DNA of 44,086 nt from Acidobacteriaceae bacterium (GTDB lineage Bacteria > Acidobacteriota > Terriglobia > Terriglobales > Acidobacteriaceae): NCBI GenBank assembly GCA_903642265.1, contig CAHJWN010000030.1, positions 1 to 44,086 on the forward strand, in the 5' to 3' direction. The translations under genes were made by a program, and so were the position numbers. The notes below the pieces were generated by a model. It was given only the letters and a program-made list of their open reading frames with translations, was not told the origin of the DNA and made no database searches. This document shows, piece after piece, positions 41,911-44,086 of the stretch (position 1 is the first letter of the stretch; each line of letters opens with the position of its first letter).

Positions 41911-44086
41911 GTGCTTGAACTTTCTACGCCAGTGAAATTTGTGAGACGGGTGGGGGAGCGGGTCGCCGTCGAGCTGGCCAAGCGGGGCGTCGATACGGTC
42001 GAAGACCTGCTGTATCACCTGCCCTTTCGTTATGAAGACCGGTTGAATCCAGTGCCGATCTCCGCGTTGAAGGCCGGGGAGATGGCGTCGATCATCGGCG
42101 AGGTGCGTGGGGCGGCCCTGCTGCATACAAAGCGCATGCCGCTGTTTGAGATGACCGTCGGGCAGGGGCTCGATACCGTGAAGTGCATGTGGTTCCGCGG
42201 GACTTATCTGAAGGATAAGTTCCGGACGGGGCAGATGGTCGCGCTCTATGGGAAGCTTGAGCCCTCAAGGTCGAGCGCTGGCCGATTCAAGATGATTCAG
42301 CCGCAGTTTGAGATTCTGCCTGACGGAAGCTCAAAGACAGGCGCAGCAGGGGAAGATGCCGAGTTGGCGATGCTCGAAGTAGGAAGGGTTGTGCCGGTGT
42401 ATGAGACGCTGGGGGCGTCGACAGCGTGGGGGGCGAAGCTGGGTTCGAAGTGGCTGCGACGGGTCCTGTGGACGGTGTTTGAGGAGTTGGAGCAGGGCAG
42501 CGAAAAACAGCCAGGGAGCGGGGGGCAGCTAGAGAGCGAAAAGCAGCTAGAGAGCGGGGCGGAGCAGGAGACGTTGCCGGGGGAGATGCGGCAGCGATTG
42601 CAGTTGCCGGCGCGGCTGGCGGCATTGAAAGCGGTGCATTTTCCCGAGGCGGGAACGCCGATGGTGGAGTTGATAGCGGCGACAACTGCGGGGCATCGGC
42701 GGCTGATCTTTGAAGAGCTGTTCTATCTGGAACTGGGGCTGGAGCTGAAACGGCGGCGGATGCGGGAGCGAGCTGGGACGGCGTTTGTGACGAGCGATGG
42801 TGTGCGGAAGGCGATCAAACAGGTGCTCCCCTTCCACCCCACGGTGGCGCAGAAGCGGGTGCTGGGCGAGATCGTGACGGACATGAAGAAGGCGCAGCCG
42901 ATGCGGAGGCTGCTTCAGGGCGATGTGGGGTCGGGCAAGACGATTGTGGCAATGCAGGCGGCGCTCGTTGCGATCGAGAATGGCTACCAGGCGGCGCTGA
43001 TGGCACCCACCGAGATCCTCGCAGTCCAGCATTATCTTTCAGCGAGGAAGCTGCTGGCGGATGCGGTGTCGCCGAAGACTGGCATGCGATACAAGGTGAC
43101 TTTGTTGACCGGGTCGCTGGATGAGGCTACCAAGCGCATGGCTAGAGCCACAATCTATCGCGGCGAGACGCATCTTGCGATTGGCACGCATGCGTTGATT
43201 GAAGACAAGGTCGACTTTGCGAATCTTGGGCTGGTGATTGTCGACGAGCAACACCGGTTTGGGGTGCAGCAGCGGTTCCGCTTGATGAAGAAGGATGACG
43301 CGCTGGATCCGGATGTGCTGGTGATGACGGCGACGCCGATTCCAAGGACGCTGGCGTTGACGCTGTATGGAGACCTCGACGTGAGTGTGATTGATGAACT
43401 GCCGCCGGGACGGACGCCGATTGTGACGCGGAGGACGACGGAGGAGCGGGCGGAGGATGTTTGGGGATTTGTGAAGAAGCAGGTTGCGATGGGGCGCCAG
43501 GCTTACATCGTCTATCCCGTAATTGAAGGGGCAAAGGATGATCAGCCGGAGCTGGATTTTGCGAAGGACGATGAAGAGGCGGGAGATAAAGACCAGGGAG
43601 CAGGGACCAGGAAGGCAAAGGCGGGAAGGGACGCGTCGGCGAGGGTAGGAGACGCGGGTCGTTCGACTGCGCTGCGCTTCGCCCAGGATGGCGCTTCTTC
43701 CGTAAAGAAACAAGCAAGAACTAAGACGGCTGTGAAGGCAAAAGGCGGCAAGGTTGATGCGGTGCCAAAAGCAAAGTTGAGAGCGGCGACGGAGATGTAC
43801 GATGCTCTGCGCAATGGGGCTTTGAAGGAGTTGCGGATTGGTTTGCTGCATGGGCGGATGAACTCCGATGACAAGGAGGTGGCGATGGCGCGGTTCAAGC
43901 GCGGAGACATCGATGTGCTGATCGCGACGACGGTGATCGAGGTGGGTGTGGATGTGCCGAATGCGACGGTGATGGTGATCGAGCATGCGGAGCGGTTTGG
44001 GCTGGCGCAGATGCATCAGCTGCGTGGGCGGGTGGGGCGTGGGGCGGCGAAAAGTTACTGCATCCTGATGACGGGCAGCAAGGTGA
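41911..44086 (+). CDS. recG: ATP-dependent DNA helicase RecG, 3' end outside window
   Basis: Branch-migrating helicase that remodels stalled forks, present for 725 codons and still open at the right edge. The GTG at 41911 begins 'VLELSTPVKFVRRVGERVA', then 'DLLYHLPFRYEDRL' as in RecG. The wedge (OB) domain is followed by the motor: Walker A GDVGSGKT at 337-344, 'MAPTEILAVQH', DEQH at 445-448 (VIVDEQHRFGVQQR), 'MTATPIPRTLALTLYGD', 'GLLHGRMNSDDKEVAMARFKRGDIDVLIATTVIEVGVDVPNA' (in pieces) and 'HQLRGRVGRG'. Two insertions are unusual: residues about 197-218 contain three 6-residue repeats (QPGSGG, QLESEK, QLESGA), and residues about 553-625 are a low-complexity Lys/Ala-rich insert, part of it from a dispersed DNA repeat, just before 'LRAATEMYDAL'. 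The core motifs are intact, so the protein is probably functional. Confidence 0.95.
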   Translation, partial: MLELSTPVKFVRRVGERVAVELAKRGVDTVEDLLYHLPFRYEDRLNPVPISALKAGEMASIIGEVRGAALLHTKRMPLFEMTVGQGLDTVKCMWFRGTYLKDKFRTGQMVALYGKLEPSRSSAGRFKMIQPQFEILPDGSSKTGAAGEDAELAMLEVGRVVPVYETLGASTAWGAKLGSKWLRRVLWTVFEELEQGSEKQPGSGGQLESEKQLESGAEQETLPGEMRQRLQLPARLAALKAVHFPEAGTPMVELIAATTAGHRRLIFEELFYLELGLELKRRRMRERAGTAFVTSDGVRKAIKQVLPFHPTVAQKRVLGEIVTDMKKAQPMRRLLQGDVGSGKTIVAMQAALVAIENGYQAALMAPTEILAVQHYLSARKLLADAVSPKTGMRYKVTLLTGSLDEATKRMARATIYRGETHLAIGTHALIEDKVDFANLGLVIVDEQHRFGVQQRFRLMKKDDALDPDVLVMTATPIPRTLALTLYGDLDVSVIDELPPGRTPIVTRRTTEERAEDVWGFVKKQVAMGRQAYIVYPVIEGAKDDQPELDFAKDDEEAGDKDQGAGTRKAKAGRDASARVGDAGRSTALRFAQDGASSVKKQARTKTAVKAKGGKVDAVPKAKLRAATEMYDALRNGALKELRIGLLHGRMNSDDKEVAMARFKRGDIDVLIATTVIEVGVDVPNATVMVIEHAERFGLAQMHQLRGRVGRGAAKSYCILMTGSKV
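42504..42557 (+). repeat. 18-bp tandem repeat in recG
   Basis: Three tandem 18-base units: ACAGCCAGGGAGCGGGGG, GCAGCTAGAGAGCGAAAA, GCAGCTAGAGAGCGGGGC (approximate limits). They encode the six-residue repeats QPGSGG, QLESEK and QLESGA, and the length keeps the frame. Part of the wedge/linker region. Confidence 0.7.
43654..43692 (+). repeat. Dispersed repeat, third type, inside recG
   Basis: GCGGGTCGTTCGACTGCGCT then GCGCTTCGCCCAGGATGGCG. It resembles the intergenic copy at 41812-41852 and encodes part of the extra recG segment (GRSTALRFAQDGAS). Confidence 0.5.

Noticed and set aside
43039-44016. Minus-strand frame of 325 codons at the right edge
   Set aside because: Antisense to recG motor motifs that are clearly conserved on the plus strand.

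Overview
The window looks like chromosomal DNA from an Acidobacteriota member, most likely class Terriglobia (Edaphobacter/Granulicella/Terriglobus type). This is an inference, not a search result. It rests on GC-rich coding DNA, the mix of secreted S9/DUF885/M24 peptidases with a DUF5916 outer-membrane protein and a GH127-type enzyme, the absence of long operons, and short palindromic repeats of the kind I associate with these genomes. I see no phage, plasmid, rRNA, tRNA, CRISPR or intact transposase.

Layout. 0.1-2.5 kb: a HEAT-repeat protein, then a tightly coupled pair resembling E. coli ygiB-ygiC (small glycine-rich lipoprotein plus glutathionylspermidine-synthase-like ATP-grasp enzyme). 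2.5-3.0 kb: a gap holding the wreck of a hicBA toxin-antitoxin pair. 3.0-6.6 kb: serA, an FmdB-type zinc ribbon protein and an APC permease. 6.8-9.2 kb, minus strand: a fungal-like cytosine deaminase, a lysine-rich DUF6496 protein and an unknown 506-aa lipoprotein. 9.4-14.5 kb: gatB (-), a formate/nitrite transporter (+) and an S9 peptidase (-). 14.5-22.6 kb, plus strand: mfd, a DUF885 protein, galU and an Old Yellow Enzyme. 22.6-28.0 kb: a metallophosphoesterase, a lone OppD-type ATPase, a secreted repeat protein and an ABC-F ATPase. 28.0-36.0 kb, plus strand: an AsmA-like protein, a DUF5916 protein, a small membrane protein coupled to a LOG-family protein, and a PHP-domain protein followed by a GT4 glycosyltransferase. 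36.0-44.1 kb: a GH13-like protein that seems to have lost its catalytic residues (-), an M24 peptidase, a Tat-exported GH127-like enzyme, a small unknown gene (-) and recG running off the right edge.

How the genes work together. Housekeeping functions (serine synthesis, Gln/Asn-tRNA amidation, UDP-glucose supply, transcription-coupled repair, fork rescue) alternate with envelope and scavenging functions (secreted peptidases, glycosidases, transporters). Only the ygiB/ygiC-like pair, the small membrane protein/LOG pair and perhaps PHP/GT4 look like true functional couples.

The most unusual signal is a family of short hairpin repeats. Three clear copies share arms of about 12 bp and a fixed 3' flank, and a fourth diverged copy lies inverted. 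Two sit between genes, but one lies in frame inside mfd. A second type of dispersed repeat appears in frame in an extra segment of about 70 residues in recG. Two DNA-repair helicases in one window have therefore apparently absorbed intergenic repeat DNA into their proteins. I did not find a clearly new multi-gene defence or biosynthetic system.
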